Shown: positions 28,841-37,199 of the stretch, piece by piece
Layout: each line of letters starts with the position of its first letter
How positions within the stretch are numbered: position 1 is the stretch's first letter
From: Planctomycetota bacterium
GTDB taxonomy: Bacteria; Planctomycetota; UBA1135; UBA2386
Direction of reading: 5' to 3'
DNA: 64,000 bases
NCBI GenBank assembly: GCA_014192625.1
Contig: BJHM01000003.1
Span: forward strand, 120,439-184,438
Notes under the pieces: generated by a model
Databases searched by the model: none
The model's input: only the letters and a program-made list of their open reading frames with translations
What the model was told of the DNA's origin: nothing
Made by a program: the position numbers and the translations under genes

Positions 28841-28856
28841 CAACCGGAGAAACTCG

Positions 28857-29939
28857 ATGATTACCACCCGATTCCACATCGCCGCTCTGACGTTCTGCCT
28901 GTGTGCAGGCATTGCCGCAGCGCAGAGTGCTGCCTCACCCGCCGATCGCCTGACCCGCGAAGGCAGCACCTTTACTCACTTCCCACTGGGCCGCCCCAAT
29001 GCGCGCTTCCAGTTTCTCTACGGTGACCTGCCGCCACTCATGGTGCTGCACGGCCACGCCTATCGACGCGACGCCATCGGGGTGCGCGGCCACGTGGACA
29101 ACTTCACCGCCGACCTTTCGGTCGCGCTGTCCATCGCACCGCTGGCAGCATCCCAAGCGTCTGCCACCTTCCAAAACAACTCGGGCACCAGCCCGACCGT
29201 GGTGCTGCCACGGCAGCTGGTCACCTTCGTAGCAACGGATCGCCCGTTGATCGATCCTGCGACGAGCTTCGACCTGACCGTGCCCTATGCGGTGCCGTTC
29301 CTAATGCCAGCTTCACCGTCGACGCTCTGCGTCGATATGACGATGTATGGCAACAGCTCCGCCGCCGGCGTCGACCGCAACCTGTCGATCTACCTCGACG
29401 GACACGACTACAACGGCGGCCACAACGAGCAGCCGGGTTTCCGCATGGGCGGCGGCTGTGCGGCACCTGGCAACCAAGCGACCATGTATGCAAATCTCTC
29501 GCTCTTGCACCTGGGCAGCAGCATGCAGATCGACATCGCTGCGCGCGACGGCGTTGCGGATGACGGCAGTGGCACCTCACGCACCTTCCTGTGCCTTGGC
29601 ACGCAAAGCAGCCACCAGCCACTCCCTGGCACCGCCCTGTGCTCGGTCCTGACCTCGACAGAGATCTGGTACCTGCTGCCTGGCAACAACTCCATCCTCG
29701 GCAACTTTGATGGCAGACTGCCGGGTCTTGCACTGCTGCGCCCAGGCTATCGACTGTGGTTGCAGACTGGCTCCGTCAACCTTGCCAATGGCGACCTCGC
29801 GCTCGGCGATCTGTCGACGCTCATCACGCCACCTGCCGCACCAAGCAGTGCTCCCGCAGCGCGCATCGCCGCCTCAAGCGACCGCACGGCGCTTTCCGGA
29901 GCCGTCTCGTTCTCGGTGCCAGTGACGTTGTTCTTCTGA
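28857..29939 (+). CDS. secreted protein of unknown function
   Basis: 360 residues from the ATG at 28857 (GGAG ribosome binding site eight bases upstream). A signal peptide (FHIAALTFCLCAGIAAAQ) leads into a protein without recognised catalytic motifs. It is rich in Ala, Ser, Thr and Pro, with scattered cysteines (TLCVDMTMYG, GGGCAAPG, TFLCLGTQ) and likely beta structure, as in other exported Planctomycetota proteins of unknown role. The C-terminus ends in a hydrophobic stretch (LSGAVSFSVPVTLFF). Expression may depend on the leader at 28784-28840. Its stop abuts the cytochrome pseudogene. Confidence 0.7.
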   Translation: MITTRFHIAALTFCLCAGIAAAQSAASPADRLTREGSTFTHFPLGRPNARFQFLYGDLPPLMVLHGHAYRRDAIGVRGHVDNFTADLSVALSIAPLAASQASATFQNNSGTSPTVVLPRQLVTFVATDRPLIDPATSFDLTVPYAVPFLMPASPSTLCVDMTMYGNSSAAGVDRNLSIYLDGHDYNGGHNEQPGFRMGGGCAAPGNQATMYANLSLLHLGSSMQIDIAARDGVADDGSGTSRTFLCLGTQSSHQPLPGTALCSVLTSTEIWYLLPGNNSILGNFDGRLPGLALLRPGYRLWLQTGSVNLANGDLALGDLSTLITPPAAPSSAPAARIAASSDRTALSGAVSFSVPVTLFF

Positions 29940-30619
29940 TCAAAAAACCGCGCGACTTTGGCAACCATTCGGGCTGCCGTTCCGTCGCGCGGCCTCGCGA
30001 ACGTGCAGACTTTGCGTCGGCGTGTAGCGGACAAGCATTGAGCATCGGCCCGGTCGCCGGATCCTGATAGGGACCAAAGATGCGGCGCTCGTCACCAATC
30101 TTTTAATGGCCACTGAACGAGGCCTCGGTAAAAAGCCCCTCGGGCAGAATCTGATGGCACAGCGTGCACGACACGCCAGCTTCGGCGAGCGGCGAGCGCT
30201 TTACTTCTGCGAGCCTGGGAGCCGGCTTACCACGCAGGATTGCTTGTTGATGCGCCATCGGCGCATGACAGCGCAGACAAAGTTCTGCCACTGCTCCACC
30301 TTGGCGCAAAGACTCCTTCTGCAGCTCGGCCCGGAAATACGGATCACGGAACGAATTTGCCATCATCGTCGCCTGCCAGTTGCCAAACGGCGATGCGTCG
30401 TCACCGGTCTTTGTGCGCATCGCCATCGCTGTGCTGGCAACGGAATGGCACAGGGCGCAGCGCTCGCTAGTAGTAAACGTAACTCTCCTCGTGCGCGACA
30501 AAGAGGTCGGCAGCGAACCGCACATTGTTAGTGGGAGTGTTGGCGGCGGGAGCAAAAGCGGTTGCTACCGCGAACACCTATGCCAAGGACAACCACAAAA
30601 CACCCATCTCACGTTGCAT
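29940..30619 (-). pseudogene. decayed multihaem cytochrome c gene
   Basis: Reading three frames in turn reconstructs one exported cytochrome: a signal peptide (MGVLWLSLA, stop, VFAVATAFAPA), haem motifs CALCH, CLRCH and CTLCH, the conserved WQATMMANSFRDPYFR segment, and after a stop IFGPYQDPATGPM continuing in another frame as LVRYTPTQSLHVREAA. Defects are a TAG at 30578-30580, a frameshift near 30475-30510, a TAA at 30103-30105, and a frameshift at a 7-bp imperfect duplication (30032-30045). The 3' part with further haem sites is missing. The longest open piece, 30103-30555, is 150 aa and might still be translated, but without a signal peptide it could not be matured. The relatives are electron carriers of the periplasm. 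Confidence 0.75.
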
Positions 30620-30745
30620 CGCAACACACGAATCAAAAGGCGGGTGAAGGGCACTGCGCACAACTCTGCCGCAGCTTCCAGTGCGCGGCACGAGAGCCGC
30701 CAGCAAAGGTGCCAACGCCAAGGCGCCAAAGCGAAATCAGCCCGG

Positions 30746-32416
30746 CTATTTGCCGCCGCTTGGATCCTTGCGGAGCCCGGCCCCCTTGCCGACATCAAAT
30801 GCGACTCCGTGGGATTCGGCGGCGAGCTTTTTCAGCAAGCCGGTATTGGCTTCCCCGATGCCAATGCAGTGGATCCGCACGCGACGGAACGCGTTCATGC
30901 GAATCACGTCCGCGATCAACCATTCGTCCTTCACGTAGGGCCCCTGGTATTCCATCATCGGCGTGCGTGCCGCTGCCGGGGCGTTGTACTCGGTGTCGAT
31001 CACAACTTGGTCCTCCCCGTAGTCCTTGTCCTGCATGTGGAACTCGTCCCACGACGGTGCGCCATCGGACAGCAGGAAAATCGTGTCGCAACCTTCGGTC
31101 AGTGCCGCCGGATCGACATACGCATATTCCTCGACGAAGCCCTTGTTGCTTAGTCCAAACGCGTGGCGCAGACCTGCGTGCAGGTTGGTCTTGCCGCGCA
31201 AGACACCATCTGGCGACTTGGGTGCATCAGGTGCGCCACAGACAATCGCATCGAGCTCGGCCATCACGCGATCAACGTTGCCCTTGCTCGCCTTGACCAA
31301 ACCCTTGCTCGAATCCAGCGTGCCCGCATCGTCGCCAAAATAGACCACGCTGAAGAACTTCTCCTTCGGCAGGCGATTGAGCGAAATGCGCAACTGCTCG
31401 CGCAGTAGGTCAAAGCGCGTCTTGATCTTGTTCCAAGGCAGATCACTCTCGTCCGGCAGCTCGCCCTTCGGCCGCTTCTTCGGCAATCCCGTGACCGGGC
31501 CCTTGGGTCGCACCTCCGGCGAGATCTGCTTGCACATCGAGTCGGACAAATCGAGCACATAACAGATGCGCTCGCCGTCGCTCTCGATGCCAAAAAAACT
31601 TGGCCGGGCAGTGGTGGTGCCCGAGTTGGTGGCCTTCTTGATCTCACCGCCATCCAGCAGAGTGAGCCAAGACGCAGCATCGACAAATGGCGCCGTCGCG
31701 TTGAGCGTCCACTGCAGGTGGCGCGCCATCAGCAATTGCGCGCCATCGGACAGCTTGGTCGCCGGCACTAACAGCTCGGCGAAGGAGCGTAGACCTTTGC
31801 GAAACTCAACGTCGTTGACCTTGCTGTGGCTGTCCCAAATCGCCCCCCCGATCGCAGCGAGCAGCACATGGCGGTCCGCATCTTTGGTCGGGAACTGAAG
31901 GCACACCGCACTGATCGCCTGCGGCAGTAGATCACTCTTGTGCTGCCCAAGGGCAACCAACGCCGCAGCTTTGTGCAGCACAACTTTGTCATCGCGCACA
32001 ATCGCCAACGCATCGTCGCTGGTGCCACCTTGCATCTGCCCCCTCAGCGTGTTGACCCACAGCCAAGTGTCGACGGGCTTGCTCGCAGTTTTGCGAAGCA
32101 AGGCGAGCGGTGCCGCAGAGTCTTTGCCACTAAAGAACTGGCCCAGCAGCGAAGCGATCGTGTAGCGCGAGTATTCGGGATAGCTATTCGCCCCCGAATA
32201 GTCGGCAATCAACAGCGACAGCGCTTCTCTGCGTCTCGTCTGTGCCAGCGTTTCACGACCATCCGTGTGGTGGCGAAACGGCAACCGCGATTGACATTCC
32301 TTGTAGCGCGCAAGCGCCACCTCATAGCTCCCACCAGCCGCTGGAGCCTGAGCCATGAGCGATGTTGCCGACAAAAAAACGGCGGCGATAACTGACACAG
32401 GTCGGTTGGTAAACAT
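30746..32416 (-). CDS. secreted VWA-domain protein with N-terminal helical repeats
   Basis: 556 residues with a signal peptide (MFTNRPVSVIAAVFLSATSLMA). Residues 30-280 are helical and repeat-like (HEAT/ARM style). From about residue 290 a von Willebrand factor A domain follows, with the metal site DLSDS (CYVLDLSDSM) and later FLLSDGAPSWDEF and IHCIGIGEA. The domain carries long insertions (KGPVTGLPKKRPKGELP; a region around HMQDKDYGEDQ). Function unknown; VWA domains bind protein partners through Mg2+. GGGAG ribosome binding site nine bases before the ATG. It follows the esterase/ATP-grasp cassette by 90 bp and may belong to the same transcript. Confidence 0.85.
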   Translation of the reverse strand: MFTNRPVSVIAAVFLSATSLMAQAPAAGGSYEVALARYKECQSRLPFRHHTDGRETLAQTRRREALSLLIADYSGANSYPEYSRYTIASLLGQFFSGKDSAAPLALLRKTASKPVDTWLWVNTLRGQMQGGTSDDALAIVRDDKVVLHKAAALVALGQHKSDLLPQAISAVCLQFPTKDADRHVLLAAIGGAIWDSHSKVNDVEFRKGLRSFAELLVPATKLSDGAQLLMARHLQWTLNATAPFVDAASWLTLLDGGEIKKATNSGTTTARPSFFGIESDGERICYVLDLSDSMCKQISPEVRPKGPVTGLPKKRPKGELPDESDLPWNKIKTRFDLLREQLRISLNRLPKEKFFSVVYFGDDAGTLDSSKGLVKASKGNVDRVMAELDAIVCGAPDAPKSPDGVLRGKTNLHAGLRHAFGLSNKGFVEEYAYVDPAALTEGCDTIFLLSDGAPSWDEFHMQDKDYGEDQVVIDTEYNAPAAARTPMMEYQGPYVKDEWLIADVIRMNAFRRVRIHCIGIGEANTGLLKKLAAESHGVAFDVGKGAGLRKDPSGGK

Positions 32417-32506
32417 GCGGCACTGCTCCCTATTGGTTTGGCAAACTTACGGCCGCAATCAAACGCAGTGCCTGCTGCGCATCCTGCCTTGCCAAGGTTG
32501 CCAGAG

Positions 32507-33253
32507 TCACAAAGCCTTCTTCGGCAAAAGCTCCCCCAGATACTTAGGCAGCATGTCGCGCCAAGTCACCCAATCGTGGCGCCACTCACTGCCCCACTCA
32601 TCGACTCTGTTGGGGATGCCTTTGCGCCCCAGTGCGCGCGCGACCTGAAAGCTCTGCTCAGGATCTTCAAACTCGCCCTTGCCGTGCGCCAACAGGACGA
32701 AACGTTGCCGCAACTGCGCCAACGTTTCGCCGTGCGCATACGGCACAAAGTGCAGCGGCGAGCACACGTGATAGTCCTGCGTGTGCTGGCCCTTCAAGAA
32801 ACGCTCCATGTCGTAGGTGCCACTAAGGCAGATCGCGTGGCTAAAAATATCAGGATGCCGGCAGATTGAAGCGAGCGCGTTGAACGCACCGATTGAAGCA
32901 CCAGCGACCATCAACGTCGCATCCGAGGACTGACAATCGCTGCGGATCAGAGGCACCACCTCGCGTTCGATGCACGCATCAAACTGGTTCTGCACGATGG
33001 CTGCTTGTTCGAGCGACTTGCATTCCTTCAGCCAAGCCTGACCAGCGATGGAATCGACGCAATACACCTTCAGGCGTAGGTCCGCCAAAAACGGACCGAT
33101 CGCGTCGATGAGATGGAATCGCTCGGGTTCCTCCGCGTCGCCGCCCGCAGTTGGGAACAATAGCAGCGGCCGTCCAGAGATGCCGTAGCGAACGAACGTG
33201 ATCTCGCGGCCCCCCATCGCGGGCGAGCGCCAGCCAACCTTGTATTTGCTCAT
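32507..33253 (-). CDS. alpha/beta hydrolase, esterase (COG4947-like), cassette member
   Basis: 248 residues, no signal peptide, so cytoplasmic. The nucleophile elbow is GASIG in LMVAGASIGAFNALA; the C-terminal His is in HDWVTWRDMLPKYL, as in the Fes/esterase-D fold group. An N-terminal beta segment (GGREITFVRYGISGRPLLLFPTAGG) resembles uncharacterised esterases of this group. The ATG at 33253 is preferred because it overlaps the upstream ATP-grasp stop by 4 nt (ATGA); the longer frame runs inside that gene. Substrate unknown; context suggests it acts on a product or intermediate of the ATP-grasp ligase. Confidence 0.85.
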   Translation of the reverse strand: MSKYKVGWRSPAMGGREITFVRYGISGRPLLLFPTAGGDAEEPERFHLIDAIGPFLADLRLKVYCVDSIAGQAWLKECKSLEQAAIVQNQFDACIEREVVPLIRSDCQSSDATLMVAGASIGAFNALASICRHPDIFSHAICLSGTYDMERFLKGQHTQDYHVCSPLHFVPYAHGETLAQLRQRFVLLAHGKGEFEDPEQSFQVARALGRKGIPNRVDEWGSEWRHDWVTWRDMLPKYLGELLPKKAL

Positions 33254-34491
33254 GCGTAGGCCTGGTTGTCCTTGCACCACTGCAGGACGAGCTGAAAGAA
33301 TCGCTCGGTAAACGATTCGACTTCGTGCGGCGGATACATGTGCGCCACCTTGACCCGGATCGCACTCCGGCAACGGTCACTCACAAACCACGCCATCGCC
33401 GCTCGCTCCAGCGGCCGCAGCTTTTGCTGTGAAAATTCTTCGAAACGGTCTGCTTCAAAGCGCGTGCGGGCAATTTTGGCATAGCGCGCAAGCTTTTCGC
33501 GATAGGGCAAATCCAGTTTGGCGATCGCATAGAACGGTTCAAAGTCGAGCGTCTTGCGCATCGGCTTCTTGGTCGCCGCAGTAAAGACTGCCCACTTCAG
33601 ATTGCTCATCACATACCAAGGCCAGTGGTAGTGGATTGAGTTTACTTGGTTGTCAGGACACGGGTTGGCAAAGTCGATTGGGTAAAACACCGAGTCCTTG
33701 CGCAGCGCCTCACAGCTGTTGAAGTCCCAGCCGAAGAACGCGTTGATCGTGAGGCAGGTGTCCACCATCTCCTGCTCCTCTGCCTTCGTGCAAAAGTTGC
33801 GCTCCGTCGTGTAGCGGCCATGCAGCGGCTGCGTAGCGTCATACTTGATGACGCGCACTTGCGGACCGATGCCGACCGCGCGCACGAACAGGTCAAAGCC
33901 ATCGACGGCCTTCTGCACGTGCATCAGCCATTGCTCGCTGTGTTCGTAGGCGGAGTGCAACTGCGCTTTGTCATCGAGCTTGGTCACCCCCTGCCAGCCA
34001 CCGCCGTCGAATGGCTTCATGAAGATCGGGTAGCCGAGCTGCTCGCCGATCACAGTGAGGTCGAATAACTTGGCGTAGCTCTGCAGAGTGAACTCAAGGT
34101 CCGGCTTTGGCGGATAGTTCTTTTGCGGCACCATCATGGTCTCGGGCACCGGCATCGACAGCGCCATCATCGCGCAGTAGGACGAGTGCTTCTCGTAACT
34201 CTGCACGGACCACGGGTTGTTGTAGACATAGAGGCCGTCCATCAGGACCGACTTCTTGATCCACTCGCGCTGCAGAGCAAGCCAGTGCGTCAGGCGATCG
34301 ACGACAACGTCATACTTGCATGGCTGTCGCAAATTGAATGGCTCAAGAGTGAGCCGCTCGCAGGCGAAGCGGACCGTGTCGCCACCGACCTGCACAGCGA
34401 GCTTGCTATCGGCAAGGATCTGCTCGAAAGCAAGCGGCCAGCACAGGTCAGCACCGAGAGAGAGTCCGATTTGGCGAGTTACTTCGGGCAT
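33250..34491 (-). CDS. ATP-grasp ligase, cassette member
   Basis: 413 residues, cytoplasmic. The middle (residues 100-310) has ATP-grasp features: VPETMMVPQ before the fold, then GYPIFMKPFDGGGWQGVTKL as the glycine-rich ATP lid, RVIKYDA, and late acidic residues with FGWDFNSCEAL for Mg2+ binding. These enzymes join a carboxylate to an amine or thiol through an acyl phosphate, often making amide bonds between amino acids. The N-terminal 90 residues and C-terminal 100 residues are not recognised. Acceptor and donor are unknown. It is flanked by two esterases and near an S51-type hydrolase in the same orientation. Confidence 0.82.
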   Translation of the reverse strand: MPEVTRQIGLSLGADLCWPLAFEQILADSKLAVQVGGDTVRFACERLTLEPFNLRQPCKYDVVVDRLTHWLALQREWIKKSVLMDGLYVYNNPWSVQSYEKHSSYCAMMALSMPVPETMMVPQKNYPPKPDLEFTLQSYAKLFDLTVIGEQLGYPIFMKPFDGGGWQGVTKLDDKAQLHSAYEHSEQWLMHVQKAVDGFDLFVRAVGIGPQVRVIKYDATQPLHGRYTTERNFCTKAEEQEMVDTCLTINAFFGWDFNSCEALRKDSVFYPIDFANPCPDNQVNSIHYHWPWYVMSNLKWAVFTAATKKPMRKTLDFEPFYAIAKLDLPYREKLARYAKIARTRFEADRFEEFSQQKLRPLERAAMAWFVSDRCRSAIRVKVAHMYPPHEVESFTERFFQLVLQWCKDNQAYA

Positions 34492-34544
34492 GCGCGTGGA
34501 GTCTCTCCACTATGCCCATTTGGCGACTGAGAGGCCAACGTCCG

Positions 34545-35681
34545 CTACTCGTAGACCATCCAGATCGGGCCTGGAAACAGATAGCTCAGGCCTTCGCGCA
34601 AGCGGTCCCGCCAGTTTTCCCAGTTGTGGCCGTCATTGGCCTCGCGCGCGCGCACCTGCACGCCCGACTCCTGCAGCAACGGCACCATCGCTCGGTGGTA
34701 GTAGATCAACGACTCATAGACCCCGCAGCTGACGAACGCCTGTTCACAAAATCGCCCGGGCGCACGCCGGAATGCGTTCAGAAACTTGACCACCGGGTCA
34801 AACATTGGGCCGCGTTCGTGCTCGCCGATCTCGGTGAACACAAACGATCCCGACTGTAGCAGCAGTCGCCCAAACACGCCGGGATGCCGCCACGCGCAAT
34901 GCAGACTTGCCACCGCGCCAAACGATGCGCCACACAGGCCGCGCGCTGCTGCGTGCTTGACCAGCGGATACCAATCTTCCAACTGCGGCAGCAACTCATG
35001 CACGAGAAACTCAGCATGCCGATCATCCGCCGCATACTCGTGCATTCGATCGAGCGACTGCACCATTGCGACCACCATCGGCGGCAGTTCGAGACGGTGG
35101 ATCAGATTGTCGAGCACAGCCTGCAAATTGGCGAACTGCAGGTAATCAAAGCCGTCGTGCACAATGAGCAACGGATACCGCCGCGACTTGCGAAAGCGCG
35201 CCGGCAAATAGACCCGCAGTTCACGCTCTGCCTCAAAAACCGACGACGACATCGTGCGCGTCTCCAAAGTGCCACGGCGCGCATCCGCATCCATGATCGA
35301 CCAATCCGGCGGCAGGTAGCCATCGCCATAGACCACCGAGTTGGCACCAAATGGATCCCGCGCCGCATTGTGATTGAGCGGGTCGCGGATCAACGCCAGG
35401 TGCGACATGTTCGCGACGGCAATTTTGTATTCCATGCGCGAGCTAGGCGGCACGTCGATCTGCAGGATCCAGACGCTGCTGCCTTGCAATCGCCGAAACT
35501 CCAAGTGCCCCGGCAGACCATGGATCCCGTGCTGCAGCGCTACTTCCTGCCCTTCGCCGTTGTAGAGGAACGTGACCGTGCGGCCATTCACGTGCGGAAA
35601 ATCCGTCACCGCGATCAAGCGCTCCACGGCGCGCGGCCCTTGCCGAACGGCGTGCTCAATTTGTTGCAGGATCGAGTTCAA
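34545..35681 (-). CDS. enterochelin esterase (Fes)-like hydrolase, cassette member
   Basis: 378 residues, no signal peptide. The N-terminal 120 residues form an Ig-like/CBM48-like domain (VTFLYNGEGQEVALQHGIHGLPG...VPPSSRMEYKI). The C-terminal 230 residues are the esterase-D fold with nucleophile GASFG (LCGASFGAVASLHCAW) and catalytic His in NDGHNWENWRDRL, the layout of Fes and IroD. The TTG at 35681 is chosen because GAGGTGG lies 4 nt upstream and the TTGA overlaps the stop of the preceding gene. No siderophore synthesis gene is near, so a different ester or peptide substrate is likely. Confidence 0.85.
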   Translation of the reverse strand: MNSILQQIEHAVRQGPRAVERLIAVTDFPHVNGRTVTFLYNGEGQEVALQHGIHGLPGHLEFRRLQGSSVWILQIDVPPSSRMEYKIAVANMSHLALIRDPLNHNAARDPFGANSVVYGDGYLPPDWSIMDADARRGTLETRTMSSSVFEAERELRVYLPARFRKSRRYPLLIVHDGFDYLQFANLQAVLDNLIHRLELPPMVVAMVQSLDRMHEYAADDRHAEFLVHELLPQLEDWYPLVKHAAARGLCGASFGAVASLHCAWRHPGVFGRLLLQSGSFVFTEIGEHERGPMFDPVVKFLNAFRRAPGRFCEQAFVSCGVYESLIYYHRAMVPLLQESGVQVRAREANDGHNWENWRDRLREGLSYLFPGPIWMVYE

Positions 35682-36613
35682 GAAACCACCTCGACGAGTT
35701 TGCCAGTGCTGCGCAGGCAGCGGGTGCCAGCTGGTGCCGACCACCGCTTACCGTCCCAGTCGAGTCGGTTGCCGACGTCGAGCACCGCACAAAGTGCCGG
35801 GGCAAAACGCTGCGCAAACAACTGCACGTTGATCTCGTCATCGAGCCGCAATCGCTGCCTTGCATGTGGCAACGGCACGATGCCTGGCAGCACACCAAAT
35901 CCAGCTTCCATCACTTCGGCATCGGCACTGCCCTGCGCCTGATCGTCATGGAACAAAACGATGCGCTCAGACAACACCATCGCGCCAGCGGACCACGCGA
36001 CGACCGGACGCTGGCCCCAAAGACGCAACAAATCAAACAGTGAAATGCGGTGCAGGAGGAGCCCCACGTGACCGCCAGCAATGCACAGACACGCACTGTC
36101 CTGCAGGATGGTTTGCAACTCGCGACGATGCCGCACCACTTCGCTGCGCTGCGCTGGCAGAAAGCGCGCATCGAACTCTTCATGAATCTGCTGCACGCGT
36201 TCGACATGAAAGCGATCCAACAGCCGCAACATTTCAACCGCACCGACTCGTTCTGGATCGAGCAGCGCTCGGTCGCCCGTACGGCGCAACAACGTGCGCG
36301 CCACCTCGACCAGCCCGGTCAACCGCAGGCGGTAGAGTTCTTGCACCGTGCGCAGCGTCTCGTGGCGCTTTCGCATGGCCGCGAACAGCTCTGGGTCGCG
36401 TTCGAAGATCTGCTCCACTCGCTGCCACAGCCGCAGGTTTATCACCGGCCACAAAACGTGCTCGCGGAACTCCGCGTCTTCGGTCTCACGCTCTTCCCAG
36501 CCAGCGGTGACCAAAGCGAGTTGGCCACCCTTTGGCCCGCACAAATGTTCGACCGCTGGCCGAACGATCGGCACATGACGTTGCGGGCCGAGCAGGATTG
36601 CACTTGCGAGCAT
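35678..36613 (-). CDS. S51/cyanophycinase-like (type 1 glutamine amidotransferase-like) hydrolase, cassette member
   Basis: About 311 residues. The signature AWSAGAMVLSE fits the GxSAGA nucleophile elbow of S51 peptidases (peptidase E, cyanophycinase), with tryptophan in place of the first glycine. It is followed by RIVLFHDD and GFGVLPGIVPLPHARQRLR, as in that group. An N-terminal Rossmann-like part (GQLALVTAGWEERETED) is followed by a large helical insertion (residues 60-150) not typical of cyanophycinase. The family hydrolyses aspartyl or isopeptide bonds. The ATG at 36613 is 41 bp after the Minf_1886 gene, but the start is not certain. Confidence 0.75.
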   Translation of the reverse strand: MLASAILLGPQRHVPIVRPAVEHLCGPKGGQLALVTAGWEERETEDAEFREHVLWPVINLRLWQRVEQIFERDPELFAAMRKRHETLRTVQELYRLRLTGLVEVARTLLRRTGDRALLDPERVGAVEMLRLLDRFHVERVQQIHEEFDARFLPAQRSEVVRHRRELQTILQDSACLCIAGGHVGLLLHRISLFDLLRLWGQRPVVAWSAGAMVLSERIVLFHDDQAQGSADAEVMEAGFGVLPGIVPLPHARQRLRLDDEINVQLFAQRFAPALCAVLDVGNRLDWDGKRWSAPAGTRCLRSTGKLVEVVS

Positions 36614-36653
36614 CGGTGAATCATGCAACGGCACAGCCGCCGTTGCGACAGGC

Positions 36654-37076
36654 TCAGCGCCGCTCGGCAATGCGTTCGAGGGACAGGCGATGCTTCTCGC
36701 GGAAGGTCTCGACAAAGTCGAAGGTCTCGGCGAAGTCGAGACGCGAGTCAGAAGGCCTACGACTCAACAATTCCGCGTCGATGAGGTTGAACACCACTTC
36801 GCCGAAATCTTCGCCGGCGTGAACACCCCAGCGATCGAACACCATCTGCGCCATCGGACCAAAATGGTCCGCAGCGTAGTCCTTGATGCAGACCAGCAAT
36901 TCGCGGCCACCTACATGACGGTCTTCACCGGTAAGCGCGTCCTTGCCCAGCCGCGACATCGTGTAGTCGAGTGCGTCGAGCACAAAGAAATACGCCTGCG
37001 ACGAAAACCGACGGTCGCGGCGGCGGATAGTAAGAATCCTTTCTTCGAGCAGATCCTGATCGGTAGCAGATGCCAT
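36654..37076 (-). CDS. Minf_1886 family protein
   Basis: 140 residues matching the uncharacterised Minf_1886 family known mainly from Planctomycetota, Verrucomicrobiota and relatives. Conserved blocks are RRRDRRFSSQAYFFVLDALDYT, GRELLVCIKDYAADHFGPMAQMVFDRWGV and EDFGEVVFNLIDAELLSRRPSDSRLDF. No enzyme activity is known. The ATG at 37076 (MASATDQ) matches the usual short N-terminus. Second neighbour of holB and upstream of the S51-like gene, all on the same strand. Confidence 0.88.
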   Translation of the reverse strand: MASATDQDLLEERILTIRRRDRRFSSQAYFFVLDALDYTMSRLGKDALTGEDRHVGGRELLVCIKDYAADHFGPMAQMVFDRWGVHAGEDFGEVVFNLIDAELLSRRPSDSRLDFAETFDFVETFREKHRLSLERIAERR

Positions 37077-37199
37077 ACAACGGTTCCTCTCGAGCCAACA
37101 AGCGCGATACCTCTGCGCGCTTGTATCGGCCAAACGGGAACCACCCTTGAGCCTCGGCGGATCGACCAGATCGCACCGCGCTCTCCCCCATGCCGGTTA

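Noticed and set aside
34545..35681. Fes-like protein as evidence for siderophore use
   Set aside because: No siderophore synthesis, TonB receptor or iron-box-like element was seen; context points to the ATP-grasp cassette instead.
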